Shown piece by piece: positions 10,646-21,472 of a stretch of 64,000 nucleotides of DNA. Under the pieces are notes generated by a model. That model was not told where the DNA came from. It searched no databases and saw only the letters and a list, made by a program, of their open reading frames with translations. The number at the start of each line of letters is the position of its first letter. Within the stretch, counting starts at the first letter, position 1. Origin of the DNA: Cryptomeria japonica (taxonomy: Eukaryota; Streptophyta; Pinopsida; Cupressales; Cupressaceae); contig NC_081406.1 in assembly GCF_030272615.1 (NCBI RefSeq), forward strand, positions 395,830,439 to 395,894,438. Reading direction: 5' to 3'. Made by a program: the position numbers and the translations under genes.

Positions 10646-11421
10646 GAGTTTTTAATATCTAGAGTTTCCTTGAGAGTTACTTATCAAATGAGCTCCTCTA
10701 AAAGAGATAAAGGCTTCTCATTCATGCATAAAATTTCACAAAATTATATGGAAACCAAGAAATAATCCATTTCTTTAGTTTCAACGAGGTTTAAAAATTT
10801 GAATGATCTCACACTTAAAGGTGAATGGATCTAAAAAAAAAATTCCTATAAAGAATGAACATGTTCCATTAAAAAATGGAATTCATAACATTTGAACTCT
10901 TTAATTACTTTGACAAAAATGTCATGATTTACACATTCATTTAAGATAAAAAAATAAAAAATAAAAAAATATATATAAATAAATAGATAAATAAATAAAT
11001 ATTTTTACCATTAGATGTTGTTTTTCTATCCTAAGAGTTATTGAAGCTTGAGAGGAGCATGTATTGGACTAGTTGTGATCTATTAGGGCAGCATAATAAT
11101 ATTTGTGATAGAGCTTTAGGGAATTTTTCACAAGTTATCTTTTCAAAGATGAACTCTTTAGAAAACTTAGAAATAAGAATCTTCGTTTATAATTATCTAA
11201 ATATAATCAAAGGACATAGTTGAAGGTGAGGTGGATGAGATCAAAATTTACATTTAATTGTATTTAATATCTTGGGGGGGGTCATATGTTTGAGGGGGTA
11301 TATAAATTGTAAGTATAAGGGAATTCATCCAACTTGTATGAGCTTATTCTTAGCATAAAAACATTCTAATAGGAAAATAGAAGGATTTTTTCACCTAACA
11401 ATTGAAACATCAAAACAATTA
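10646..11421. other. AT-rich sequence, no gene seen
   Basis: Contains an A-rich tract around 10950-11005 and a G-run near 11273. I see no coding sequence or element terminus until the target-site duplication at 11422. Confidence 0.6.
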
Positions 11422-11438
11422 TAGAATCATTTTTTATT
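11422..11438. repeat. Left target-site duplication of LINE II
   Basis: The 17 bases TAGAATCATTTTTTATT are repeated perfectly at 23417-23433. They sit directly outside the poly-T (minus-strand poly-A) end of LINE II. Confidence 0.9.
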
Positions 11439-12019
11439 TTTTTATTTTTTTTGTTCGGTAAGAGGCCGAGGCCAAGAATTTTATTAATTATTTTAAAGTT
11501 TACATGACATTACATTACTCCACTTGTGCGGGCGCCGGTAGGAAAGAGTGGAGGCGAGAAAACCTCCGGCCTTGCCCAGGACCATAGTCCAGCTTGTCCT
11601 AACTTAATATACAATAATTCCAAATTTTAATACAACAAAACCAACAAAACCCCGGGCCAGGGTGATCAGGAGGGGGTGTTTCTATTTTACCCCTCCCTTA
11701 CAAGCCCTTATTTGCCAATTTCATAAATCAAAAATCATTGTCCCTTAACATCCATCTTTATAGCTCTGAAGTTGATCTTTGATTGTATAGTATCCCATAA
11801 TTGCTCGGGGTATACCTGTTTGGCCTGCATGGTTAGTTACTCAAACACTAGGCAGCTTTGTTAGTATCGATCAGTCCATTATAATAAATGAAAATTTTAA
11901 CTGTCCAGCTAGAGAGATACCTTAATAAACTATCTTGTGAAACCTATCCTCACAAAACATACATACGAGATATAAAACTTAAAACTGAGTTAGGTTTCAA
12001 AATTCGTTTATGCCCAAAC

Positions 12020-13076
12020 TGTTGGTATTTTGGTATGGTTTTGTCATTGATGTCAACACCTGCTAAATTCACCTACTTTGGAGATCCAACAACATTCACT
12101 GGCAATCAGTAAACTGTTCAAACAGTCACCGGTATATGGTTAACCGACAGGATATAATGTTCATTGGTACCTGCATTGACATGGAAGACACCTGGTAATG
12201 TCGAAGACATCATGTGGACACTTTACTTTGAAGTAATAATCATTGGTATATTCTTATTTGCATATTTTCTTTTACCGGCAAATAGGTCTAGGTTATCTAG
12301 GGTTACACCGACAGGTTTATCTTTTCCAGATCAGCATGGCATGCTAGGGAAATGGTTTATTATTGTTGTAAATGCATTAAGCTGACATGTTCAATCGGTT
12401 ATTGCATCGGATATTGTATTATTTGTAAAATGTTTTATTGTAATATCTTGTAGAGCCGACCTACTAAAATTGGTCCTAGGGTATGGTATAAATGTAAGAT
12501 CTTATTTGTAAGATCAAGTGTGGAATGTGAAAAAGATTTAAGGAAGGATATATGCGAGATCAAGCAGAGATATACACGAAGACATCATTTGAAGGTGAAG
12601 TTAGGTTTTTGTAGAAGCATATCAGCATTACACTGGTACTGAATCCAGCATATGAAGATGCTATTTTGTGCAGTACATTCTCATTGGATTTAACCATCCA
12701 ACTGTAGTCAGTGTGACTCCCATTTGTGTTTGAGCAGTGAGCTCTAGGCTGTTGGCCTTTCTACATGTGCAGACCCCTCTTTGTACACTTACTATCTGCA
12801 GTAGTATCATCTGATTGTGGGTAAGTTTTCCCACCGTGGTTTTTCCCCTTATAGGGTTTCCACGTCCAAATATTTGTGTCATATGTTGTGGATGACTTTG
12901 TGCTTATGTTTCATGCATTAATTCTTACCGGTATAGCATTTCCTATTAACACTGTTTACCGGCACACTTAACTGTCTTACCGGTATTAAGCATTAAGTTG
13001 GTTAATAAGATTTTGGTTTGAATTTATTAGACAACTGATTCACCCCCCCCCCTCTTAGTTGTCTCCGGGACCTACA
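12020..13076 (+). mobile_element. Solo LTR (copia-type) nested in LINE II
   Basis: Starts TGTTGGTATTTTGG and ends GGGACCTACA, flanked by a perfect 5-bp duplication CAAAC (12015-12019 and 13077-13081). Early TTGTCATTGATGTCAA and a late ATTCACC plus poly-C block match the LTRs at 3611-6717. A TATA-like TATAAAT lies at 12487-12493. No internal region, primer-binding site or second LTR follows, so this is the product of LTR-LTR recombination. It inserted after LINE II. Confidence 0.92.
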
Positions 13077-13895
13077 CAAACATGATCGACCCATGACCCA
13101 GCCATATAAGGAATCACCCACTTACCAACTCTTGTTAATGCTCCTGGATGCGATCCCTGAGAAGGATGAGATTCAGGCTACAATAACAAGAGTGGGTAAA
13201 TGTGATTCAATCAATCCCACCTCCCTTCCCTGTAAATTTATAGCAGAGAGGATGATGGAGTATGATTCTGCCAGGCTACATATAAATAGTTGTCCAGACC
13301 CCAAATTTGCATGTTAACCACCTTTAAACCATAGTCTTTAAGATATGATAGGCAAGATAGCCAACTATAGATAGTCAGCAAGTGGCATTAGAAACTCTCC
13401 TTGATTCGTATATAAAATATATTCCCTCAGTGAAAGTAAATACCAGTGAATGCATACTTTCAAATGCATGCTAATATCTAAAGTAAATATTATGAATTAC
13501 TTGGTCTACAGAACAGAAAGATAAAGTATGACTACCTAAACTATGTCTTAAGAATTCAATACACACTACTATTTTGCCCCAATGCTGTTAACTGTAGGTA
13601 GGATCCTATTTACTAGATTTAGTAATCTGCTTTGAATCACCATTATAATCACACAATTAGTGGCAAGAAAATCTTCTGCAAATATGACCCCGATATGCTA
13701 TCAAGAGCTATACCCTAATGAGACTGAAGGTAAGAAAATAAGATTGTGATGAGGGATAGGAGTGAAGTATTCATCGGAGACTGAACATTTGGAGGAAGAC
13801 ATGAACAGGAAAAAGGACCATGAACAATTTTACCTTACTTTATGTAAATATAGTTATATAGGTTAACGTCCATAAAATTCTTGAAAGATAACAGA

Positions 13896-13898
<3 letters not shown>
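13077..13898. other. LINE II 3' region, non-coding
   Basis: Continues the LINE II 3' region after the solo LTR. No domain is recognised. A 74-codon plus-strand ORF at 13093-13317 has no support. Confidence 0.5.
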
Positions 13899-13988
<90 letters not shown>

Positions 13989-14066
13989 CATATATATATA
14001 TACATATATATATATATACATACATATATATATATATATATGTATGTATGTATATATATGTATATA

Positions 14067-14134
<68 letters not shown>

Positions 14135-14162
14135 CATACATACATATATATATATATGTATG

Positions 14163-14193
<31 letters not shown>

Positions 14194-14246
14194 GTATGTA
14201 TATATATATGTATATATATATATGTATATATACGTATGAGAGTATG

Positions 14247-14298
<52 letters not shown>

Positions 14299-14332
14299 TA
14301 TATATATATATAAGAATATTTAAATGTATGTA
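13899..14332. repeat. Long compound (TA)n / (TATACA)n / (TG)n microsatellite
   Basis: About 85 bases of pure TA are followed by about 270 bases of TA runs broken by CATACA or TATGTATG words, then about 18 TG repeats ending at 14297. It is largely self-complementary and could form hairpins. Every long ORF here is Ile/Tyr low-complexity translation of the repeat. Confidence 0.97.
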
Positions 14333-15240
14333 TTTATAGGTATCTGAGTATATATCTGTAGGATGACATTGTGCTCGCAAAGGGCATGAGATGACTACTG
14401 GAAACTGGGACTACCAATAAAAGGAGATATATCAGAGCGAAAACCCTTATAGTCGAAGCATTAAAACATAATTAACACTTTCCCCCATATTTATCCCTGA
14501 AGCGTGAAAAAGACCCAGGAAAATAGATTTCTTCAGGAAAACGAGTTTGAAAGACCCAGATTATGCCTTTAAATAATCATAATCACATATCTATATATTA
14601 CTTATGGATTTGTGGCTAATGTCTGGAGTAAATATACAATTTACTGGGTTTGCAAAGCAAAATGTTACCTTATTACTATTGTATATATTTGTCTTAAAGA
14701 ATCAATGCTCACTACTATGTTGCCTCACAGTTAACTATAGGTAAAATCCTATTTTACTAGGGATGGTAGACACCTTTAAAAAACCAGTAAAATCAGACAT
14801 TTTAGAGGTGAGATTAACGCCTACCATAGTGACCTTGATCTATTGTCCTAAGTTATTCCTTATTAAGACTGTAGATAAGAGTGTGAGAATACAAAGGCTA
14901 CACAGCTTAAAAAACCAGTATAATCAAAATAATCTTGAAAGATGGCCAAGAGTGTTTATATATATATATATATATCACTGAATTACTTCCCCTTTTTAGC
15001 CTAGAAGCATAAGAAAGACTCGAGAAAGTAGAATTCTTCAGAAAACAAGAGCAAAGATTGAACTTATATTCTCCTAGATAAATAGCTTATTGTCTTCATA
15101 ATCAAAAAACAACCAAGTAAAAACCAACTCAAGTCTATCAAGTTTGAGAGATCAACTATGCTACGTCCATTTTTCAAAAAAGGCTTTTAAGCATAATGCC
15201 TTAGAGTATTCTTTAACTTCTAAAAACAAAAATATTATAT
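14333..15240. other. LINE II 3' region, non-coding
   Basis: AT-rich. Phrases around 14560-14760 echo those at 13490-13620 (for example ACTACTATxTTGCC and TAGGTAxxATCCTATTTACTAG), which suggests an old internal duplication of about 200 bp. A short TA run lies at 14956-14975. Confidence 0.5.
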
Positions 15241-15923
15241 CTAATACCTAGACCTCGTCCTTGAAGAATGCCCTTCCTGGGCAATTATCCTTTCTTGCTC
15301 AGCTTTTGAGGAGAGCGAAGCCCAGAGCACTCTGGTGTCTCTGTAGAGAGGGCAACAGGGGAGCGGGGGATGGGCATGTGATCGGGGATGACCATGATAT
15401 TTTCCACCTCCAGATAATTCTACAACCACTTCTCCCATGGGGGTTTCTTTACTTGGAGGATCCAAGAGAGAAATAGGAAGTTCCTGCTTCTGACAGAGCA
15501 CAGAGCTTCAAAAGCCATTGGGTCTTCAATAACCAGAATAGGGAAATGAGGAACCGGTTTGTTTTTCCTGATAAGGACATCATAGTCCCGTGGCTTGGGA
15601 GCTGTAAGTTCATCATCTATATTAACCAGAACCCATTCCAATTCACCAATAATGTCTTTAATGAAGACCTTCTTACATAATTTCACCACCATCTCCCTAT
15701 CCCTCTCAAAATACATTGCCAAGGCTAGAAACATTGCGGCAATATCTGAGTTGTCTCGAGTTCAATCCTTGTTCATTATGAAATCCTTCCCAAGAAATTT
15801 CATTACCACTCCAGAAATCAAAGGGTTTTGTTGAACAAGGATACCTTTCAGTCTCTCATCCTTAATTTCACCAACAAAGGCCATCTGACATTTCAACCCC
15901 ATAAGTCTGAGTGTTGTATCCAT
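15241..15923 (-). pseudogene. Unknown protein relic in LINE II 3' region (family copy A)
   Basis: An ATG at 15923 opens a frame read to a TAG at 15420, with one internal TGA at 15762-15764. A second frame (to 15241) suggests a frameshift near 15480-15500. The N-terminal part aligns by eye with the intact ORF at 63037-63633. Shared features are FVG-x-(I/V), L-x-G-(I/L), V-V-x3-(L/M)-G, and a TR-x-N-x-(D/E)-I...FE block. No catalytic motif or known domain is recognised. Both copies lie on the minus strand upstream of a TTACCGAxCAAAA tail, so the ORF may be an accessory protein of this LINE lineage. A transduced host gene fragment is the alternative. Confidence 0.55.
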
Positions 15924-16884
15924 TGTTGCTTAGCGGGAAGAAACTTAGCATTCCAAAGTAGGACTCGCATTCTACCAGCTCAATAATGAGCAGTTACTAA
16001 ATAGTAAATATCAAACAAGGAGTGTGCATTTCAAGGTGAAAGATCATTAATATTACCTTGCCGCCATCAAGCCTAGGTTAACTCAACTGTCCCATCACTG
16101 CGGAAACATAAACTCACCTTTCGCTATTAGCCGTCAAAAAGGCTTTGATCGAGAAAGGAAGCTGACGTGTGATATCATCAATAATGATTCATACGGTTGC
16201 TAGAGCTCTCCAGCTAAAGGGGTTCAGATAATGGAGAATATAGTTGCGGGTACCTTGAAAGGCTTAGGTCTTAGAAGAAAGCTATCTTTACATTAATAAA
16301 GTTAGCTTTATATCCATGCTTCATATACTTAGCTGAGATATGAAATCATGTTTATAATCCTAAACTTATTTAATGTATGGATTAGTCTTCTTCTAATCCT
16401 CAAGCCTATGACATCGCGACTAAATTTTAGGTATAGCCCGAGAAGAAGGGAAAATGATACCAATTATATCACAAAGTGTCCATTTATTTAGAGCCTGTCT
16501 GAGAAAGGTTAAAGGAGAAAATCCTCAAAGATTAATTAAATAATTGAATATTTAAACAATGGCTCTAAAGGTCTTGGATGTGCAAAGTGGAGGGTTTGAG
16601 CAATTAAGGCTAACTCTAAATCTAAAGGTAGACTTGCTAGGGTACAAAACCTATCTAAGACATAAATAAGTTTGAAATATTTGTTTAAATATATATAAGT
16701 TTAAATCTTAATAAATATGATTATATATATATAACTTCTACATGAAATGTATTTATATATATATGAGGATATATATTTATAGATATAACTTTCTCAAGGA
16801 TATGTGGATATATGTAAGTATATATATCACTTTGGAAAATATATGTGTGGATGTCTATATATACATACATTTATGCATGCATAC
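15924..16884. other. LINE II 3' region, non-coding
   Basis: No coding sequence is recognised between the unknown ORF relic and the microsatellite at 16885. Confidence 0.5.
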
Positions 16885-16887
16885 ATC

Positions 16888-16946
<59 letters not shown>
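16885..16946. repeat. Compound (ATAC)n(AC)n(AT)n microsatellite
   Basis: CATACATACATAC followed by about 12 AC repeats and about 9 AT repeats, in the region just 3' of LINE II ORF2. Confidence 0.95.
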
Positions 16947-17272
16947 GTATTGATGTATGAATGTATGTTTGCAGTTGTATCTATGTATATATACCCACAT
17001 GCATATATATCTAAACTTGTGTATATATACTTTGTATATTCAAATATCCAGCATATATATATTGGAGAAAGTTGAGGACGCCCAGAATCTCTTCCTAGAT
17101 CTAAATATGGAGATGAGAACTTTCTAGGAATGCCAAGATATATCTGTGAGATTGATGATTCTCTGAACAACACGGTTCTAGGGGTAGTTTGAATATGGAG
17201 TTTAGGTCAAGGAGAATAAGGCCTAGACACTCAAGATGGGAGGGAGTGAAGACAGAAAAGATAGAACTTGTC

Positions 17273-20200
17273 TTAGGTTGGCAAAGACAGGAGCTTGATG
17301 CCATCAGCCCCCATGTTGGCAATCTCATCTACCCTTTTATTGCCTTCCCTATAGATGTGATTAACTGTAAACCTATCAAAACCTTTGCATATATCCAGAG
17401 CCTTTGATAACAAGGTATTAAGTTTCCAATTGGGCATGCTACCTTTTCTTAGAGCATTGGCAACTATAGCCAAATCTCCCTCAATATCTAAGCACTTAGC
17501 TTCAAGTTTCCTGCATAAGAGCAAGCCTTCCATCAGGGCCAACAGTTCTACCCAATTGTTTGTATTGATGCTAGCTGGAGAAGCAAGGGATGCTACTTCC
17601 CTGCCTTCCCAATTATGCACAACGCATCCTATCCCTGCTTGCCCTGGGTTTCCCCGGGAAGCCCCATCAAAGTTTAACTTCAGCCACCCTTCACCAGGGG
17701 GCTGCCATCTGCATGATGCTCTAGATCAGAGGCTGGCCGGAGGGCCTTCACCTACAAAGGGGGGAAAGGACAAGCCTTTCCATCATTTCTTAATCCTCTC
17801 ATCCCAGTAAGATATAGAAGCATTTTTAAGTGAACTTGAGGAGAGTCTGTTATTTACAAGCTCAGTGATAGCTGACTCTATCTTATTGATGATTCTTAGG
17901 GCATCTAGTTTTTCATTCTTAAAGATGCGCCTATTACTTTCTTTCCAAATTTCCCACCTTATGGATGATGGGAGAGCTCTCCATAAACCCTTGAAGAGAC
18001 AACTATGCCTAAGGAGAGGCCAAGCCATAAGCATCCCTAAGATGGTGTTGGGGAAGGTAGCAGACCATTCAAGTTTATTGGTGAACCATATCCAGCATTG
18101 ATGAGCAAAGTGACAGTTAAGGAGAATATGATTGGTGTCCTCTTCCTCTGCTTTGCATAGGGGACATCTACTAGGACCCTCATAGCCCATATGCTTAAAA
18201 TTGTCTGCAGTGAGGAGTTTGCTTTGGATTGCTAGCCAGGAAAAAATGTCTGCCTTGGGCAAACAATTCCTATCCTAGCAAAGATTCAATGGGAGTTCTA
18301 CCTTAGGCCTTAAAACTGCTTTGGATATGTGAGAGTACCCATCCTTGGAATTGTATTCTCCTTTTAAGGAGCCTTCCCATACGAGCTTGTCCTTATCATA
18401 ACTTAGGACAAAGTTCCTAGAATTGAGAATTGACAAGAGTTTATGCTTGTCCCCCTCCGAGATGACTTCATCGTCCCTTTCGATCCATTGCCAACCAACC
18501 CCCTCCTTTGAAGGGGAGAGGTAACTGTTTAACAGGGGACCTCTTTTTGCTTCAAGAAGGGCCCGGGTAATCCCAAAGTCATGGATGTTTTCAATGGCTT
18601 TATATCCTCCCCATGAATCTGACCAGAAGAGAGCTTTGTCCCCTGATCCCAGGTTCCATGTAAGCCTATCCGAGATGATCTTCCTACATTCAAGCATAAA
18701 ATTCCAAAGGCAGGAGCCTCTAGGGGGGTTGGGCTCCCTGAAGATTTGGGATGGATCATCTCCATTAAGGTACTTGAGGTTAAGTAATCTTGCGCATTTA
18801 AGGTGTAGAAATCTGAATAATCTCCATACCAGCTTTGCCTCAAATGCTCTTCCTTGGTCTCGAAGGTTTTTGATGCCAATACCCCCGTCCTCTTTGGGTG
18901 AACATATCTTGTCCCAGGAGATGAGTGAGATTTTGTGGTTTTTATCAGTTCCCTACCAGAAGAAAGTTCTAAGATGCTTATTGATCTCAGCAAGTTTGGA
19001 AGAGGATAGTCGTTGAAGGGAAAGTTGGAAAATGGGCATAGCTGATAAGACCGATTTAACCAAGGTAGCCCTACCAGCCGAGGAGAGCCATTTCCCTTTC
19101 CAGGTGTTGATTCTAGATTTGATCTTGTCCACTAAGTTATCCCATAAATTAGAGGGTCTCCTACCTCTGTCAAGGGGAATGCCTAAATATTTGCAAGGAA
19201 GGGATCCTATACTAATTTCCAGGCCTCTGCAAATGTCTTTTTCTAGAGGGGGATCTATGTTGAACATAAAGACAACAGATTTAGCTAGATTAACCTCTTG
19301 ACCCGAGGCCTTCATGTAGGAATTGAGAATATTTTTAAAAGTGCGAGCCTCCCCCATGTCACCTTTACCAAAGAGAATTGTGTCATCCATGAATTGCTGG
19401 TGGGTAAAGGAGGGGAGGGCACTGGTGATGGGAATACCTTGAATCTTCCCTTTCTCTTTGGCCATCGAAATGGCTCTGTCTAGGGCTTCAGCCATAATAA
19501 TAAAAAGAAAGGGAGATATAGGGTCACCCTGCCTAAGCCCTCTCGAGCTACTAAAGAAGCCTTCTGGGGAGCCATTAACTAGAACCGAGAATCTAGGGGT
19601 GGATATGCATTCAAAGATAAGGTTGATCCAAGTTTTAGAAAAGCCAAAGGCCTCCAAGCATTTGTAGAGGAAGTGCCAATCAACTTTATCATAAGCTTTA
19701 CTTATGTCCAATTTGATTAGCATGCTTGGTGATTTGTTAAGCTGAACTGAATGCATAGCTTCCTGGGTGATAATCACCCCATCATAGATTGATCTATCCA
19801 TAACGAAGCCAGTTTGTTCCTCACTAATAATTAAGGGAAGGAGATTTTGGAGTCTAGCTGCTAAGGTTTTAGTTAAAAGTTTGTACAAGGTGTTGCAGAG
19901 AGCAATTGGTCTGAAGTCATTGAAGCTCTCCGGGTTTTCTTTTTTTGGAATGAGGGTGAGGAAGGTATTGTTGACTTCTTTAAGAATCTTTCTCGAATTC
20001 CTTGCCCCCTCTAGGGCCTCCGTGATTTCTGTTCCCATAAAATCCTAACATTTTTGAAAAAAGCTAGTGGGGAAGCCATCTGGGCCCAGAGCTTTATCTG
20101 GATTCATCTTGAAGAGGGCAGATTTAACCTCCTCCATAGAGAATTTCTTTAAAAGGATTTGGTTGTGGTCATTGGTTATGAGTTTCAGGATATTCCTAAT

Positions 20201-21472
20201 GAAGTCGAGTTGGCCCTTAAGGTCGGAGCCTTCAAGATTGTTTAGGATGTTCTCACAAAACTTAGCTGCTTCAGATGCAACCTTATCTGGTTCAGACATA
20301 ATGGATCCTTGGTTGTTCATAATTTTAGAAATCCGGTTGACCCCTCTCCTTTGCTTGGTGCTATTGTGGAAGAACTTAGTATTGCGGTCCCCATCCTTCA
20401 ACCAAGTCTCCCTGGATTTTTGTTTCCAGAAAATCTCTTCGCAGGATAGTATCTTTTCATACTCCGAGAGAAGGGCCTTCTCCTTAAGGAAAAGATGCTC
20501 ATCCATCCCCTTCTCAAGGACCTCAGTATTAACCATATTGAGATCATTCTCTATTAAGGTTTTTTTGTCAAAGATGTTACCAAAATCGGTCCTATTCCAC
20601 TCTAAGAGCTTCCTTTTTATAAGTTTTAGCTTACTTGCAACAATAAACATCTTCGAACCTGAGAAAATGGAGCTACTCCACCATTTTTCAAGTAAGCTTA
20701 GAAAGTTATCATCTCTGAACCACATATTCTCAAATTTGAAGGGACATTTTTTTGGGGTGTTATCGGATAATAAGTTTAATTGGAGTGGGAAATGGTCTAA
20801 TCCAGATAAAGGGAGAGGCTCTGCCTTCAAGGAGTAATTCAGCTCTGAGAGCCCACCATAGATAAAGAACCTACCAAGTTTCTTTGCTATATTACAAAAA
20901 CTAGATCTTGTATTGTTCCAGGTAAAGGCATTCTCTGTCGTCTTGATTTCCAACAGGGAATTCCTGTTGATCCAAAGATTGAAGTCTACAGCTGAAGGGG
21001 GAAGCTTGCTACTTCCTCCTCTTTTATCTGAAGCTTTAGTGATAGCATTAAAATCTCCCCCAATGATACTAAGGTCGTTCGGGAAGCTTTTAAGAAAGAT
21101 CTCAATATCCATCCACACTTTCACCTTATCCTTGTTCTGGATGGGGCCATAGACATTAATTAATTTGAATCTGAGGTTATTTTTGTAGTTTACAACCTCT
21201 CCTCCAATCCAATTCTGTTGGATCTCTAGTGGTGTGAATGAAAGGGTTCTAGGATCCCAAATGATAGCTAAGCCCCTTGAAGCACCAGAGGCTGGGGAAT
21301 GATTTAGTTGTCTAACCCCTAGTTTTTGCCCAAAGAGAGAAATCTCAGATGCATTCATTTTTGTTTCTTGAATTAATATTAAGTCAGGTTTAGAGTCAGA
21401 GATACAACGCTTTAAGATGCATTGTTTGTTAGGGGCATTCAATCCCCTAACATTCCATGTTATGATTTTCAT
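17273..21472 (-). pseudogene. LINE II ORF2: endonuclease, reverse transcriptase, zinc finger, RNase H
   Basis: About 1,400 codons read in one phase from ATG at 21472 to TAA at 17273. The AP-like endonuclease (21472 to about 20750) has TWNVRG at the N-terminus, IQETKM, GDFNAI and GLDHFP, so its catalytic set is present. RT (about 20170-18960) has FRPIALCN, the QGDPISPFLF block and FMDD as the active-site YxDD-type motif. A zf-RVT domain lies near 18260-18080. RNase H (about 17690-17290) has NFDG, the ALMEG glutamate, EGD and the final VDEIA aspartate. Five in-frame nonsense codons interrupt it, at 20045 (TAG), 18953 (TAG), 18275 (TAG), 17783 (TGA) and 17726 (TGA), with no frameshift. I checked 18953-18697 and 17783-17620 codon by codon. 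The copy cannot make full-length protein. Confidence 0.93.

Noticed and set aside
13835-14380. Several overlapping ORFs up to 181 aa on both strands
   Set aside because: They are Ile/Tyr/His translations of the TA/TG microsatellite.
16742-17173. Tyr/Ile/Thr-rich ORFs on both strands
   Set aside because: They run through the AC/AT microsatellite at 16885-16946 and have no independent support.
17385-17810. 141-aa plus-strand ORF
   Set aside because: Antisense to the LINE II zinc-finger/RNase H region, which has recognisable motifs on the other strand.
18529-18993. 154-aa minus-strand ORF in a second frame
   Set aside because: Overlaps the true ORF2 frame, which I checked codon by codon and found open between 18953 and 18697.
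20067-20837. 256-aa plus-strand ORF
   Set aside because: Antisense shadow of the LINE II endonuclease/RT coding sequence.
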